DNA from: Methyloceanibacter superfactus | GTDB lineage: Bacteria > Pseudomonadota > Alphaproteobacteria > Rhizobiales > Methyloligellaceae | DNA: 64,000 nucleotides | Direction: 5' to 3' | Assembly: GCF_001723305.1 (NCBI RefSeq) | Contig: NZ_LPWF01000004.1 | Location: 124,001 to 188,000 of the forward strand | Shown here: positions 23,772 to 32,557 of the stretch, in pieces | Layout of the letters: each line of letters opens with the position of its first letter | Position numbering within the stretch: position 1 is the first letter of the stretch | Notes under the pieces: generated by a model | Seen by the model: the letters and a program-made list of their open reading frames with translations, nothing else | Told to the model about the DNA's origin: nothing | Databases searched by the model: none | Position numbers and translations under genes: made by a program

Positions 23772-24614
23772 CTACTCGATGCTACGCTTCGGCGAGGAGC
23801 CGCGTGAGGGATGCGGAAGCCCCTCGGCGCCATAGCTATGCAGGCTCGCGCCGTATTTGCGCAGCCACTCCCTCGCCTCCTCGTGGCGCGGCATGGTGCG
23901 GGCGACGACCGCCCAGAAGCGCGGGCCGTGGTTCATATGAGCCAGATGGGCCACCTCATGCGCGGCGAGATAGTCGAGCACGAAGGGCGGCGCGAGCACC
24001 AGCCGCCAGGAGAAGGACAGCGCGCCCGTGGTCGAGCACGACCCCCAGCGTGTGGTCTGGTCGCGCACGAAGATGCGCTTCGGCGTCAGGTTGAGGCGCT
24101 TGGCGTGGAGATCCACGCGCAGCTTGAGATCGAGATGGGCCTGGCGCTTTAGCCAGTCCAGCAGCCGCCGGGGGGCGTGCTCTTCCTCGCCAGAGACATG
24201 GAGGCGCGGCAGGCGCCGCTTGGCCACGCGCGCCCCGGCCGGCCAGGCGGGCGCCACCTTGGCGTCTTCCGGCTCCTCGACCCACACCACGCCACGCCGG
24301 CGCACGGAGCCGGCAAAACGCAGCACATGGGCAAGCCCACGCAAGGGAATCACCGCCCCGTCGGTGAAGGGCACGGGCTCGGGCAGGCCGGCGACGCGCT
24401 CCTTCAGCCAATCCAGATGACGGGACAGGAACTCGTCCGCATCGGCGAAACTCGAGTAAACCGGCATGGTGAGGACGGCGCCACGGCGGGCCTCGCTCAC
24501 CTGCAGGCTGAAGCGACGCGCGCGGAGGCTGCGACGCAGGAGCATCGGAATTTCCAGCCCCTTTATTTTGACTTCGATGGTCTCTCCGCGCCCGATATTC
24601 AGCCGCTTCAGCAT
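23772..24614 (-). CDS. YgjP/WLM-type M48-like metallopeptidase
   Basis: Predicted zinc-dependent peptidase (old DUF45). The 280-residue protein carries QTTRWGSCSTTGALSFSWRLVLAPP, followed by the zinc-binding HEVAHLAHMNHGPRFW (HExxH plus a third His) near residue 215. The RWGSCS motif before HExxH is diagnostic of this family. Substrates are unknown; the E. coli homologue YgjP is described as a putative UTP-related phosphatase/peptidase, so function stays open. Start at ATG 24614 with a GGGAG RBS; the longer frame to 24674 adds no family sequence. Converges on the penicillin-binding protein gene. Confidence 0.83.
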   Translation of the reverse strand: MLKRLNIGRGETIEVKIKGLEIPMLLRRSLRARRFSLQVSEARRGAVLTMPVYSSFADADEFLSRHLDWLKERVAGLPEPVPFTDGAVIPLRGLAHVLRFAGSVRRRGVVWVEEPEDAKVAPAWPAGARVAKRRLPRLHVSGEEEHAPRRLLDWLKRQAHLDLKLRVDLHAKRLNLTPKRIFVRDQTTRWGSCSTTGALSFSWRLVLAPPFVLDYLAAHEVAHLAHMNHGPRFWAVVARTMPRHEEAREWLRKYGASLHSYGAEGLPHPSRGSSPKRSIE

Positions 24615-24703
24615 GCCAAGCTCCCTACCAACTGTACCAAAAGGGGCCACGAATCTGAGGAGCCACCGTAGCACAGGGTTTTGTGGGAGCGCTCGCCTCT
24701 GCT

Positions 24704-25989
24704 TTAGGCAACCCGGCCTAGAGCACGCGCCAGAACGCCTCTACGGCGCTCGTGAGCCCTCAGGAAAGCCCGGATTTCCGGCAAAATCTCGGACCGGAAT
24801 CGCTTTCCATTAAAAACGCCGTAATGGCCTACATCGGGCTGCAAATGATGGGCGCGCATGGCGTCCGGGAGATTTTTGCACAAAGTTTGGGCAGCTTTCG
24901 TCTGGCCGATCCCGGAGATATCGTCCTTCTCGCCCTCCACCGTCATCAGGGCGACCCGATGGACCTTGCCGGGGTCCACCAGGGTCCCTCGATGGTGCAT
25001 TTCGCCCTTGGGCAGCTTGTGCTCCAGGAAGACCGTCTCGATGGTCTGGAGGTAGTACTCGGCGGTGAGATCCATGACCGCGAGGAACTCGTCATAGAAT
25101 TCCCGGTGCTTGGTGGCCGAGTCGCCGTCGCCGCGGACCAGATTCTGGAAGAGATCGCGGTGGGCGTTCAGATGCCGGTCGAGATTCATGCCCATGAAGC
25201 CCGATAGCTGCAGGAAGCCCGGATACACCATCCGCATCATGCCCGGATAAGGCCAGGGAACCTGGGTGATGACATTGCGGCGGAACCAACTCAGCGGCTT
25301 GCCGGCGGCGTAGCGGTTAACCTCGGTCGGGCTCTCGCGCGCATCGATCGGGCCGGCCATGAGGACCATGGAGCGGGGCACCGCGCGGTCCTTCTGCGCC
25401 TCCATCAGCGAGACGGCGGCGAACACCGGCACGGTCGGCTGGCAGACGGCCATGACATGCACGTCACCGTCGAAAAACCGCAGGAACTCCATGATGTAAT
25501 CGATATAGACGTCGAGGTCGAAGGGCCCAGCGGCACGCGGCACATAGCGCGCGTCCTGCCATTCGGTGACGTAGACATCGTGATCGGGCAGCAGATCGCG
25601 CACCGTACCGCGCAGCAGCGTGGAGAAATGCCCCGCCATCGGCGCGACCACGAGAACCTTGGGATCGCTGCGCTTGAAAGCGTTGCGTTTGGCGCTCGCA
25701 CCCAAGTCACGCTCGAAGTGGACGAGATCGCAGAACGGCTTCGACAGGACGGTGCGCTCGCGCACCGCCACCTTGCTGCCGTTAACCTCAACCGTATCGA
25801 TGTCCCAGGTCGGCTTGCGATAACGGCGGGTCGAGCGCTCGAAAAGCTCGAGCGCGGCCGCGGCACCGCGGCCCATGGCCGTGTGGGACGCCGGATTCAG
25901 CGGATTGCGGAACAGGAGCCGATAGCATCCGCAGCCGCGCGCGCGGGGCGCAGCGCGGCCTGGTTCAGCTCATAGAGATGGTAAAGCAT
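24704..25989 (-). CDS. phaZ: Intracellular polyhydroxyalkanoate depolymerase PhaZ (frameshift near the N-terminus)
   Basis: Depolymerises intracellular PHB granules. The main frame shows MGRGAAAALELFERSTRRY, VLVVAPMAGHFSTLLRGTVRDLLPDHDVYVTEW, the nucleophile region VMAVCQPTVPVFAA (Cys in place of Ser, typical of this family), the Asp-containing VEGEKDDISG and the His-containing DVGHYGVFNGKRF. Upstream, ATG 25989 begins MLYHLYELNQAALRPARAAADA, the standard PhaZ N-terminus, but one base is missing near 25925; adding C gives ADAYRLLFRNPLNPASHTAM. Total about 428 residues. GGAGG lies five bases before ATG 25989. A TGC-rich PhaR-like site lies about 60 bases upstream. Confidence 0.88.
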
Positions 25990-26051
25990 CATAGCCTCCG
26001 ACTCAGACGCATCATAATGCTGCATCGCGGAATCAAATGGTGATTTTATGC

Positions 26052-26064
26052 TGCAGTGCAATGA
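26052..26064. promoter_or_regulatory. TGC-rich PhaR-like site upstream of phaZ
   Basis: The sequence ATGCTGCAGTGCAATGA spans 26048-26064, and its 13-mer TGCAGTGCAATGA is identical to one between ubiE and mutM (11761-11773). TGC repeats of this type bind PhaR in PHB-forming alphaproteobacteria, and the position 63-75 bases upstream of the PHB depolymerase start fits an operator. The 13-mer identity is seen; the PhaR role is inferred. Confidence 0.5.
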
Positions 26065-26094
26065 CACCTTGCCGCAGGGGCATCGGACGCGCGG

Positions 26095-26706
26095 CTATAG
26101 GTAGCGGCGCAGAGTCTCCGTCATCTTGTCCGCCGGTGTGCCGTAAGGGATGTGGGTGATGTATTCGCCGTCGGGGCCCATAAGGTAAAGAAGTGCAGAA
26201 TGGTCGATGCTGTAGTTGTCGCCCGTGCTCTCGTCTTGGAACTTTTGGTATGTGACGCGATAGGCTTTCGCAGCCTTGGCGATTGCCTCGGGCGAACCGG
26301 ACAGTCCCACGAAGTTCGGTCCGAAATTCTCGACATAGGCGGTGACGGCCTCGGGCGTGTCACGCTCGGGATCGAGCGTAATAAAGATGGGGACGACTTT
26401 GTCCGCATCCTTCCCCAGCCCGTCCAACGCCGCCGACATGACCTGCAACTCTGCCGGACAAATGTCGGGGCAGTGGGTGAAGCCGAAAAACACGAGCATG
26501 TGGCGGCCGCGGAAATCTTTATCGGAGACGGTCTTGCCGTCTTTGCCGACAAGCTCGAAGGGGCCGCCGACAAGCGCCTTGCCGCTCGTCGTCACGCGGT
26601 TGTTTTGCATGTCGGTGTTGAGAATGAGAATGCCGGCGCCGATGAGCGCACCGAGAAGAAAGCCGCCGACAATAACCAGGAGAAACGGACGTCGCATCGA
26701 ATTCAC
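26095..26706 (-). CDS. SCO1/SenC/PrrC-family protein
   Basis: Membrane-anchored thioredoxin-fold protein that delivers copper to, or maintains, the CuA site of cytochrome c oxidase. It has an N-terminal membrane anchor (LLVIVGGFLLGALIGAGILIL), the copper-binding GFTHCPDICPAEL (CxxxC) and the distal His in SIDHSALLYLMGPDG. 203 residues, normal for the family. In alphaproteobacteria a senC/prrC gene often sits beside regA/regB, and here the RegB/RegA pair is 1.7 kb away across two ABC transporter genes. It overlaps the ABC permease start by four bases. Confidence 0.92.
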   Translation of the reverse strand: MNSMRRPFLLVIVGGFLLGALIGAGILILNTDMQNNRVTTSGKALVGGPFELVGKDGKTVSDKDFRGRHMLVFFGFTHCPDICPAELQVMSAALDGLGKDADKVVPIFITLDPERDTPEAVTAYVENFGPNFVGLSGSPEAIAKAAKAYRVTYQKFQDESTGDNYSIDHSALLYLMGPDGEYITHIPYGTPADKMTETLRRYL

Positions 26707-27557
26707 TCACCAAGTTGCAGCAGCGTGCCGTTGATCCGCGCGCGGCTTAGGAACCAGCTGAACGTGGCATAGCCCGCCGCCAGATAGATCGCGTTCAACG
26801 CCAAGGCCCACCACAGATCCATCGGATCGAACGTGTGGTGGAGGAGGATGGAGCGCATACCCTCGAACACATGCGTCGGCGGTAGCGCGAGCGCAACCGG
26901 TTGCAGCCAATCGGGCAACACCGACACCGGATAATACACGCAGCACAAGGGCAGCAGCAAAAAGGCGAGCGACCACGCCAGCTCTTCCGCACCGAGTCCG
27001 TAGCGCAAAATCACGCCGGCCGAGATCAAACCCAGCGACCAGCTCGTCAGTACGAGCACGCAGAAGAAGACGGCGAGTGGCAGCCCGAGGGTGAGCAGGT
27101 TGAAGCCAAAAATGAAATAGGCGGCGATCGCCACGGGCACCATGCTGACGCCGAGGCGAATGATGCTCCACAGGCTCAAGGCGGCCACAAGCTCGTAGGG
27201 CCGCAACGGGCTGGTGAGCAGATTGCCGAGATTGCGTGACCACATCTCCTCGATGAAGGTCGTCGAGAAGCCGATCTTCGAGCGAAATAGAATGTCCCAC
27301 AGCAGGACCGAGCCGATCAGCACGCCGGCGGCCTGCATCAGCGGGCTCGATGTCTCGGCGAGATATTTCTGCAAGAAGCCCCACGTGAGCATTTGCAGGA
27401 ACGGCCAGTAGATGAGCTCCACCAGACGCACGCCGGAGCTGCGCAACAGGTAGACGTAGCGATGGACGAGCGCCCACACGCGCCGAAACGACGCCGATAT
27501 GCCGCTCGGGGACAGCAGCACGGGCTCGACGCCATTGCCGCTTGGCGACGTACTCAT
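26703..27557 (-). CDS. ABC-2 type transporter permease
   Basis: Integral membrane subunit of an ABC exporter, 284 residues with about six hydrophobic helices (for example LLTLGLPLAVFFCVLVLTS and SLAFLLLPLCCVYYPVSVLP). The layout (soluble N-terminus, YLLRSSGVRLVELIYWPFLQM, a central TSPLRPYEL loop) matches ABC-2 permeases of the NodJ/DrrB class. Its start overlaps the ATPase stop by four bases and its stop overlaps the sco1 start. The cargo is unknown; linkage to Sco1 hints at copper or haem-protein assembly but does not prove it. Confidence 0.86.
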   Translation of the reverse strand: MSTSPSGNGVEPVLLSPSGISASFRRVWALVHRYVYLLRSSGVRLVELIYWPFLQMLTWGFLQKYLAETSSPLMQAAGVLIGSVLLWDILFRSKIGFSTTFIEEMWSRNLGNLLTSPLRPYELVAALSLWSIIRLGVSMVPVAIAAYFIFGFNLLTLGLPLAVFFCVLVLTSWSLGLISAGVILRYGLGAEELAWSLAFLLLPLCCVYYPVSVLPDWLQPVALALPPTHVFEGMRSILLHHTFDPMDLWWALALNAIYLAAGYATFSWFLSRARINGTLLQLGE

Positions 27558-28376
27558 GACGCCTTCCGCGGCTGTTCGGGCTCGACGGCGGCCAGCTTGG
27601 CGCGCCCACGCACGAGATCGAGAAACACGTCTTCGAGCGTGTCGCGCCCGTAGCTCTTAATGAGCGCTCGCGGCGTCTCGTCCTCGATGATGCGCCCCGC
27701 CTGAAGCAGGATGACGCGATCGGCGAGACGTTCCACCTCGGCCATGTTGTGGGAGGCGAGCAGCACCGTGGCGTTACGCTCGGCCGCGTAGTCTTTCAGC
27801 TTGCGGCGAATCCAATCCGCTGTGTCCGGATCGAGCGAGGCGGTGGGCTCGTCGAGCAACAGCAGCTCGGGCGCGTTCAGCAGGGCCTTGGCGAGGCCCA
27901 CGCGTGTCTTCTGACCGGCGGAGAGCTTGCCGGTCGGCCGGTCGAGCAGCGGCGCGATCTGCAGATGCTCTACGACATAGGCGATGCGCTCCGCCGCGTT
28001 GGCGATGCCGTAAAGGCCCGCGTAAACTTTCAGGTTCTGCTTCACCGTGAGCCGCGCCGGCAGGTCGACATAGGGGCTCTGGAAGTTCAGGCGCTGGGCC
28101 ACGTCGTAGCGATTGCGGCTCATATCGGCGCCGAATATGCGGACCTCGCCTTCGCTCGGCATGACGAGCCCGAGCAGCATGGCGATGGTCGTGGTCTTGC
28201 CGGCGCCGTTCGCCGAGAAGCGCCACGGTCGAGCCGGCCTGGATCGTAAAACTTATGTGATCGACGGCGGTGACGGCGCCATATCGCTTGGTGAGGCCGC
28301 GCACCATCACGGGCAGGCGCGTAAGATCGGCGCCGTCGCCGTTTTCCCCTTGTAAGTTGCCCCTTGCGTCGTTCAT
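27554..28376 (-). CDS. ABC transporter ATP-binding protein (frameshift in the Walker A region)
   Basis: Nucleotide-binding subunit for the adjacent ABC-2 permease. The first frame gives MVRGLTKRYGAVTAVDHISFTIQAGSTVALLG; the frame then breaks at about 28211 in the middle of Walker A, and the next frame continues NGAGKTTTIAMLLGLVMPSEGEVRIFGADM, with signature LSAGQKTRVGLAKALLNAPELLLLDEPTASLDPDTADW and the H-loop ASHNMAEVERLADRV. Two bases seem to be missing (LGxNGAGKT needs one more codon). Start set at ATG 28376; GTG 28424 would leave only 16 bases to the divergent regB. About 274 residues when repaired. Confidence 0.8.
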
Positions 28377-28440
28377 GACCTTGCGCTGCGCGCCCGCTTT
28401 GTCGGAATTATGGCTCACCGCCACATGTTAGGGTTCACCT

Positions 28441-29838
28441 ATGGCCGCCCTGGACAATAGTCAAACCGATCGCCGCGGCGCCGTGCCGGAATGGCTGCGC
28501 GCGGGCGAGAGCCGCCTGCGCCTGCAGACGATCGTCAGGCTGCGCTGGCTCGCGGTGCTCGGTCAGAGCCTAACGGTGATCGGCGCCTATTGGGCGCTCG
28601 GCATCGACCTGCCGATCGGCGGCTGCTTCGCCGTGATCGCGCTGTCGGCTTGGTTGAACGTCGCCTTGCGCATCCGCTACCCGGCCAGCCAGCGCCTCAA
28701 GGCCAACTACGCCTTCATGATGCTGGGATACGACATCCTGCAACTGGCGGCGCTGCTCTATCTCACCGGCGGGCTGGAGAATCCCTTCGCTTTCCTTCTC
28801 GTCGCGCCTGTCACCGTGTCGGCGTCGACGCTTCCCTTGCGGATCACCGTGGCGCTCGGCGTGCTGGCCATCGGTGCGGCGACCGTGCTCACCACCTTCC
28901 ATCATCCGCTGCCCTGGTTCGGGCATGAGGCCTTGGTGCTGCCCTTCCCTTACGTGATGGGTATTTGGGCGTCCGTGGTCGCCGGCATTCTGTTCATCGG
29001 TTTTTATTCGTGGCGCACCGCGGAGGAAGGCCGGCGCATGGCCGAGGCGCTCGCCGCCGCCGAGATGGTGCTCGCCCGTGAGCAGAAGCTCTCCGCGCTC
29101 GACGGACTGGCGGCGGCGGCGGCGCACGGGCTCGGCACGCCGCTCGCCACCATTGCGGTCGTGACCAAGGAGCTGCTGCGCGACGCCAAGGAGGCCGACC
29201 CCCATTACGAGGATCTGCTTCTGGTGCGGGCTCAGGCGGAGCGCTGCCGCGAGATTCTGAAGGAGCTCGCCGGACGCGGCGAGGAGCTGGACATAATCGT
29301 CTCGCGCATGCCCGTCAGCCATCTGATCGAGGAGGTGGTCGCGCCGAACCGGCTGCTCGCGGTACCGATCGAGGTGACGACCGGGCCGCTTGCCGGCATC
29401 GACCGGTGCAGCGCCGCGGGCAAGGAGCCGGTGACCCAACGCAACCCGGGCGTCATCTACGGCCTCGGCAATCTGGTGGAAAACGCCATCGACTTCGCCG
29501 CCTCCAAAGTGGACGTCGACGCCCATTGGTCGCAAGACGAGGTCCGCATCGTCATCGCCGACGACGGGGAAGGCTTTCCCCCGCACGTGCTCGAGCAGTT
29601 GGGCGAGCCTTTCGTGACCACGCGGCCCGGCGAGAGCTGGGGCGAGGAGCGCCGGACGAGCCATATCGGCATGGGGCTCGGCTTCTTTATCGCCAAGACG
29701 CTGCTCGAGCGCTCCGGCGCTCAACTCGAGCTAGCCAACCGGCCCGAGCCGGAGAGCGGCGCGGTGGTGACGGTGATCTGGCCGCGGGCGCGGTTCGAGC
29801 AACCGCCGGGCAAAGACGAGTTCACGCCGTTTATCTGA
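28441..29838 (+). CDS. regB: Redox sensor histidine kinase RegB/ActS/PrrB type
   Basis: Membrane sensor kinase that responds to redox and quinone state and phosphorylates RegA. Six hydrophobic segments span residues 30-190, with the quinone-binding GGLENPF at 110-116. The phosphoacceptor His229 lies in AAAAHGLGTPLATI, and the redox-active cysteine equivalent is Cys269 in QAERCREILKEL. The catalytic domain has NLVENAIDFA, ADDGEGFPPHV and GMGLGFFIAKTLLERSGA. The H-box reads HGLGTP where RegB proteins normally have HELGTP, so the acidic residue after His is missing. 465 residues. RegA follows 227 bases downstream. Confidence 0.9.
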   Translation: MAALDNSQTDRRGAVPEWLRAGESRLRLQTIVRLRWLAVLGQSLTVIGAYWALGIDLPIGGCFAVIALSAWLNVALRIRYPASQRLKANYAFMMLGYDILQLAALLYLTGGLENPFAFLLVAPVTVSASTLPLRITVALGVLAIGAATVLTTFHHPLPWFGHEALVLPFPYVMGIWASVVAGILFIGFYSWRTAEEGRRMAEALAAAEMVLAREQKLSALDGLAAAAAHGLGTPLATIAVVTKELLRDAKEADPHYEDLLLVRAQAERCREILKELAGRGEELDIIVSRMPVSHLIEEVVAPNRLLAVPIEVTTGPLAGIDRCSAAGKEPVTQRNPGVIYGLGNLVENAIDFAASKVDVDAHWSQDEVRIVIADDGEGFPPHVLEQLGEPFVTTRPGESWGEERRTSHIGMGLGFFIAKTLLERSGAQLELANRPEPESGAVVTVIWPRARFEQPPGKDEFTPFI

Positions 29839-30065
29839 ACGTCGGATTCAGAGCGAAACCGGGCGAAAGACGAGGTTTTCGGAGCGATCTGCCCGGAAAT
29901 CGACGTCTTTTCGATGGTTTCCGTTCACTTTGATCCCATCGCGTTCTCCCGCTAGGCTTGCTTCGCAGTGCAAAAATCCCTACCTCTAGCTGCAACAAGA
30001 ACCGTCAATCCGTTTGGGAGGTTACGCCTTAAGGGTTGGCCATCGCAGCGATTTAGGAGCTGATC

Positions 30066-30638
30066 ATGGAAACCCGGCCGGTGTTGCCGACGCCACAGGG
30101 CGTGCACGTGCCGCAGGACAATACTCTTCTGATCGTCGACGACGATCGCGCTTTCCTTGCCCGGCTCGCCCGCGCCATGGAAACCCGTGGTTTCGAAGTC
30201 GAGGCTGCCGCGTCCGTCGAGGACGGTCTCGCCTCGCTCAAGCGCCGCCCGCCGGCTTTCGCCGTGGTCGATATGCGCCTGGAAGACGGCAACGGCATCG
30301 ATGTCATCGCCGCGTTGAAGGACGTGCGCCCCGAGGCGCGCGCCGTGGTGCTGACCGGTTACGGCAATATCGCGACCGCCGTCACCGCGGTGAAGATCGG
30401 CGCGGTGGACTATCTGGCCAAGCCGGCGGATGCGGACGACGTCTATAACGCGCTCGTCGCCTCGGCCAATACCAAGGCACCGCCCCCGGAAAACCCGATG
30501 TCGGCCGACCGCGTGCGTTGGGAGCATATTCAGCGCGTCTATGAGCTATGCAACCGCAACGTCTCGGAGACGGCGCGGCGCCTCAACATGCACCGCCGCA
30601 CGCTGCAGCGCATTCTCGCCAAGCGCGCGCCGAAATAG
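30066..30638 (+). CDS. regA: Response regulator RegA/ActR/PrrA type
   Basis: Global redox response regulator controlling respiration, carbon and nitrogen fixation genes in alphaproteobacteria. The receiver domain has LLIVDDDRAFL, the phosphorylated Asp in VVDMRLEDGNGIDV, Thr in VVLTGYGNIATAV and Lys in YLAKPAD. A proline-rich hinge (KAPPPENP) leads to the Fis-like helix-turn-helix ELCNRNVSETARRLNMHRRTLQRILAKRAP, which is nearly invariant in this family. 190 residues. Paired with the upstream regB gene. Confidence 0.95.
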   Translation: METRPVLPTPQGVHVPQDNTLLIVDDDRAFLARLARAMETRGFEVEAAASVEDGLASLKRRPPAFAVVDMRLEDGNGIDVIAALKDVRPEARAVVLTGYGNIATAVTAVKIGAVDYLAKPADADDVYNALVASANTKAPPPENPMSADRVRWEHIQRVYELCNRNVSETARRLNMHRRTLQRILAKRAPK

Positions 30639-30651
30639 CCTTCCGACACTT

Positions 30652-31140
30652 TCAGCTTTCGAAGCCGCAGCCCGGATCGAGATGATGCTGCAGGCGTAGC
30701 GCTGCCGCGCGCGCAAAGCAGATCATCATCGCCTTGCGCCGGGCGGCGGAAAGCCGCGTCTCGGCCGGCTCCCGCACCAACTCGGCCCCATAGCGATCGG
30801 CGAGGATGAGGCCCGCATGCTCGGGAATCACCTCGCATGGGAAGTCGGCCGCCACGGCGAAATAGAGCCGATCGCAATAGTCCAAATATTCGTGCCACTT
30901 ACCGTCAGTGCGGTAATCGACCAGGCAGGATTTGATCTCGACGATCAGCACGTCGCCGCTCGGCGACAAGCCCACCACGTCGGCGCGGCGGCCATTCGCC
31001 AGCGGCAGTTCGGCAACGACCGAGTGTCCCAACGCGCGCAAGGTCCGGCAAACGCCGCGCTGCAGCGCTGCGGCGACTTGCGATTGGCGCCCATCGAAGG
31101 AAATGAGCGGATCATGCGGATCGGCGCGCGTCTCGCGCAA
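30652..31140 (-). CDS. mmcB: MmcB-family DNA repair protein
   Basis: Alphaproteobacterial nuclease-like protein (old DUF1052) linked in Caulobacter to repair of mitomycin-C damage. The 162-residue protein has a PD-(D/E)XK-like core: GRRADVVGLSPSGDVLIVEIKSCLVDYRTDGKWHEYLDYCDRLYFAV, with Asp and the Glu-x-Lys pair in place. Start ATG 31140. It converges with regA (13-base gap) and diverges from egtB. Confidence 0.85.
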   Translation of the reverse strand: MRETRADPHDPLISFDGRQSQVAAALQRGVCRTLRALGHSVVAELPLANGRRADVVGLSPSGDVLIVEIKSCLVDYRTDGKWHEYLDYCDRLYFAVAADFPCEVIPEHAGLILADRYGAELVREPAETRLSAARRKAMMICFARAAALRLQHHLDPGCGFES

Positions 31141-31267
31141 CGGACTATCCCTCGCCTTGAATCAAACAATCGTCACGGAATTGTGCATGTTTGATTATTT
31201 CCTGAGTAGGAACAAGCTGCTAAATCGCACGTTGAGAGACAGGCGCCCGAGCCCCACGGGAGGAATC

Positions 31268-32557
31268 ATGAGCCTGAGTAACACCGTCATCGCCGAGCCT
31301 CGGCGGACGCCCTCTTCCAAGCTCACAGAACTGCACGATCGTCTGATGGAAACGCGCCGGCTGTCGCTCGCGCTGGCCGATCCGCTGAGCGACGAAGACC
31401 AGGTCGTCCAAGCCAATGACGACGCAAGCCCCACCAAATGGCATCTCGCGCATACCACGTGGTTCTTCGAGGCCTTCCTGCTGAAGCGCTTGCTGCCCGG
31501 CTACCGGCTGTTCGACGAGACTTACGAATACTGCTTCAACTCCTATTACGAGGCCGTCGGCCCGCGTCATCCGCGGCCCAAGCGCGGCCTCCTGACGCGC
31601 CCCACCGCCGCGGACGTGCGCGCCTATCGCGCGCATGTGGACGAGGCGCTCGTGCAAATGTTCGCGGGCGACATGCCGAGCGACGCCGCGGAGATCATCG
31701 AGCTCGGCATCAATCACGAGCAGCAGCACCAGGAGCTTCTCCTGACCGACATCTTGAGCCTGTTCTCCGCAGGCCCGCTCAAGCCCGCCTACCGCAAAGC
31801 TAAGCCTGGCGTCTCGGTGCAGAACGCGGCGCCACTTGCCTGGTCGTCATTCGACGGCGGCATCTTCGAGGTCGGACACGACGGCAAAGGCTTCGCCTAC
31901 GACAATGAGGACCCGCGGCACGAGGCCCTCATTCGTCCCTTCAAGCTGGCCAATCGCTGCGTGACCAACGCCGAGTGGATCGATTTCATCGAGGATGGTG
32001 GTTATGCGACCGCGTCGCTTTGGCTCGCCGACGGCTGGAACACGATCCAAGGCCAAGAGTGGCAAGGACCGCTCTATTTCGAGGAGGCCGATGGCGGCTA
32101 CATGCAGATGAGCCTACTGGGCCACCGGCCCGTGGACCCGGCGGCGCCGGTGACGCATGTGAGCTATTTCGAAGCGGATGCCTTCGCCCGCTGGGCCGGA
32201 TGCCGGCTGCCGTCCGAGTTCGAATGGGAGGTGGCCGCCGCCGATCTACCGGTCGCAGGACGCGACCTCGGCGCCGATCATTTGCGTCCCCTGCCCGCCA
32301 ATGCTGACGATGGGCTTACGCAGATGTTCGGCGATGTCTGGGAGTGGACGGCAAGCGCTTATCTCCCCTATCCAGGCTTCAAGCCGGCGCCTGGCGCGGT
32401 CGGTGAATATAACGGCAAATTCATGTGCAATCAGTTCGTGCTCAAGGGCGGCTCCTGCGCCACGCCCGCCGGCCATATCCGGCGCACCTACCGCAATTTC
32501 TTCTATCCCCATCAACGCTGGCAGTTCACGGGCCTCAGGCTCGCGGCGGACGCGTAA
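31268..32557 (+). CDS. egtB: Ergothioneine synthase EgtB-like sulfoxide synthase
   Basis: Non-haem iron enzyme joining a thiol donor (gamma-glutamylcysteine or cysteine) to hercynine with O2. The N-terminal DinB-like part provides the iron ligands in KWHLAHTTWFFE and NHEQQHQELLLTD. The C-terminal formylglycine-generating-enzyme-like part has GCRLPSEFEWEVAAA, FGDVWEWTASAYLPYPGF and the ending RRTYRNFFYPHQRWQFTGLRLA. 429 residues from ATG 31268, which follows GGGAGGAATC; the frame is open back to 30932 but that part opposes mmcB. Its stop overlaps the egtD start (TAATG). Confidence 0.92.
   Translation: MSLSNTVIAEPRRTPSSKLTELHDRLMETRRLSLALADPLSDEDQVVQANDDASPTKWHLAHTTWFFEAFLLKRLLPGYRLFDETYEYCFNSYYEAVGPRHPRPKRGLLTRPTAADVRAYRAHVDEALVQMFAGDMPSDAAEIIELGINHEQQHQELLLTDILSLFSAGPLKPAYRKAKPGVSVQNAAPLAWSSFDGGIFEVGHDGKGFAYDNEDPRHEALIRPFKLANRCVTNAEWIDFIEDGGYATASLWLADGWNTIQGQEWQGPLYFEEADGGYMQMSLLGHRPVDPAAPVTHVSYFEADAFARWAGCRLPSEFEWEVAAADLPVAGRDLGADHLRPLPANADDGLTQMFGDVWEWTASAYLPYPGFKPAPGAVGEYNGKFMCNQFVLKGGSCATPAGHIRRTYRNFFYPHQRWQFTGLRLAADA

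Noticed and set aside
32425-32557. Extended egtD frame beginning at 32425.
   Set aside because: It would overlap egtB by over 130 bases; ATG 32557 gives the conserved start and the TAATG junction.
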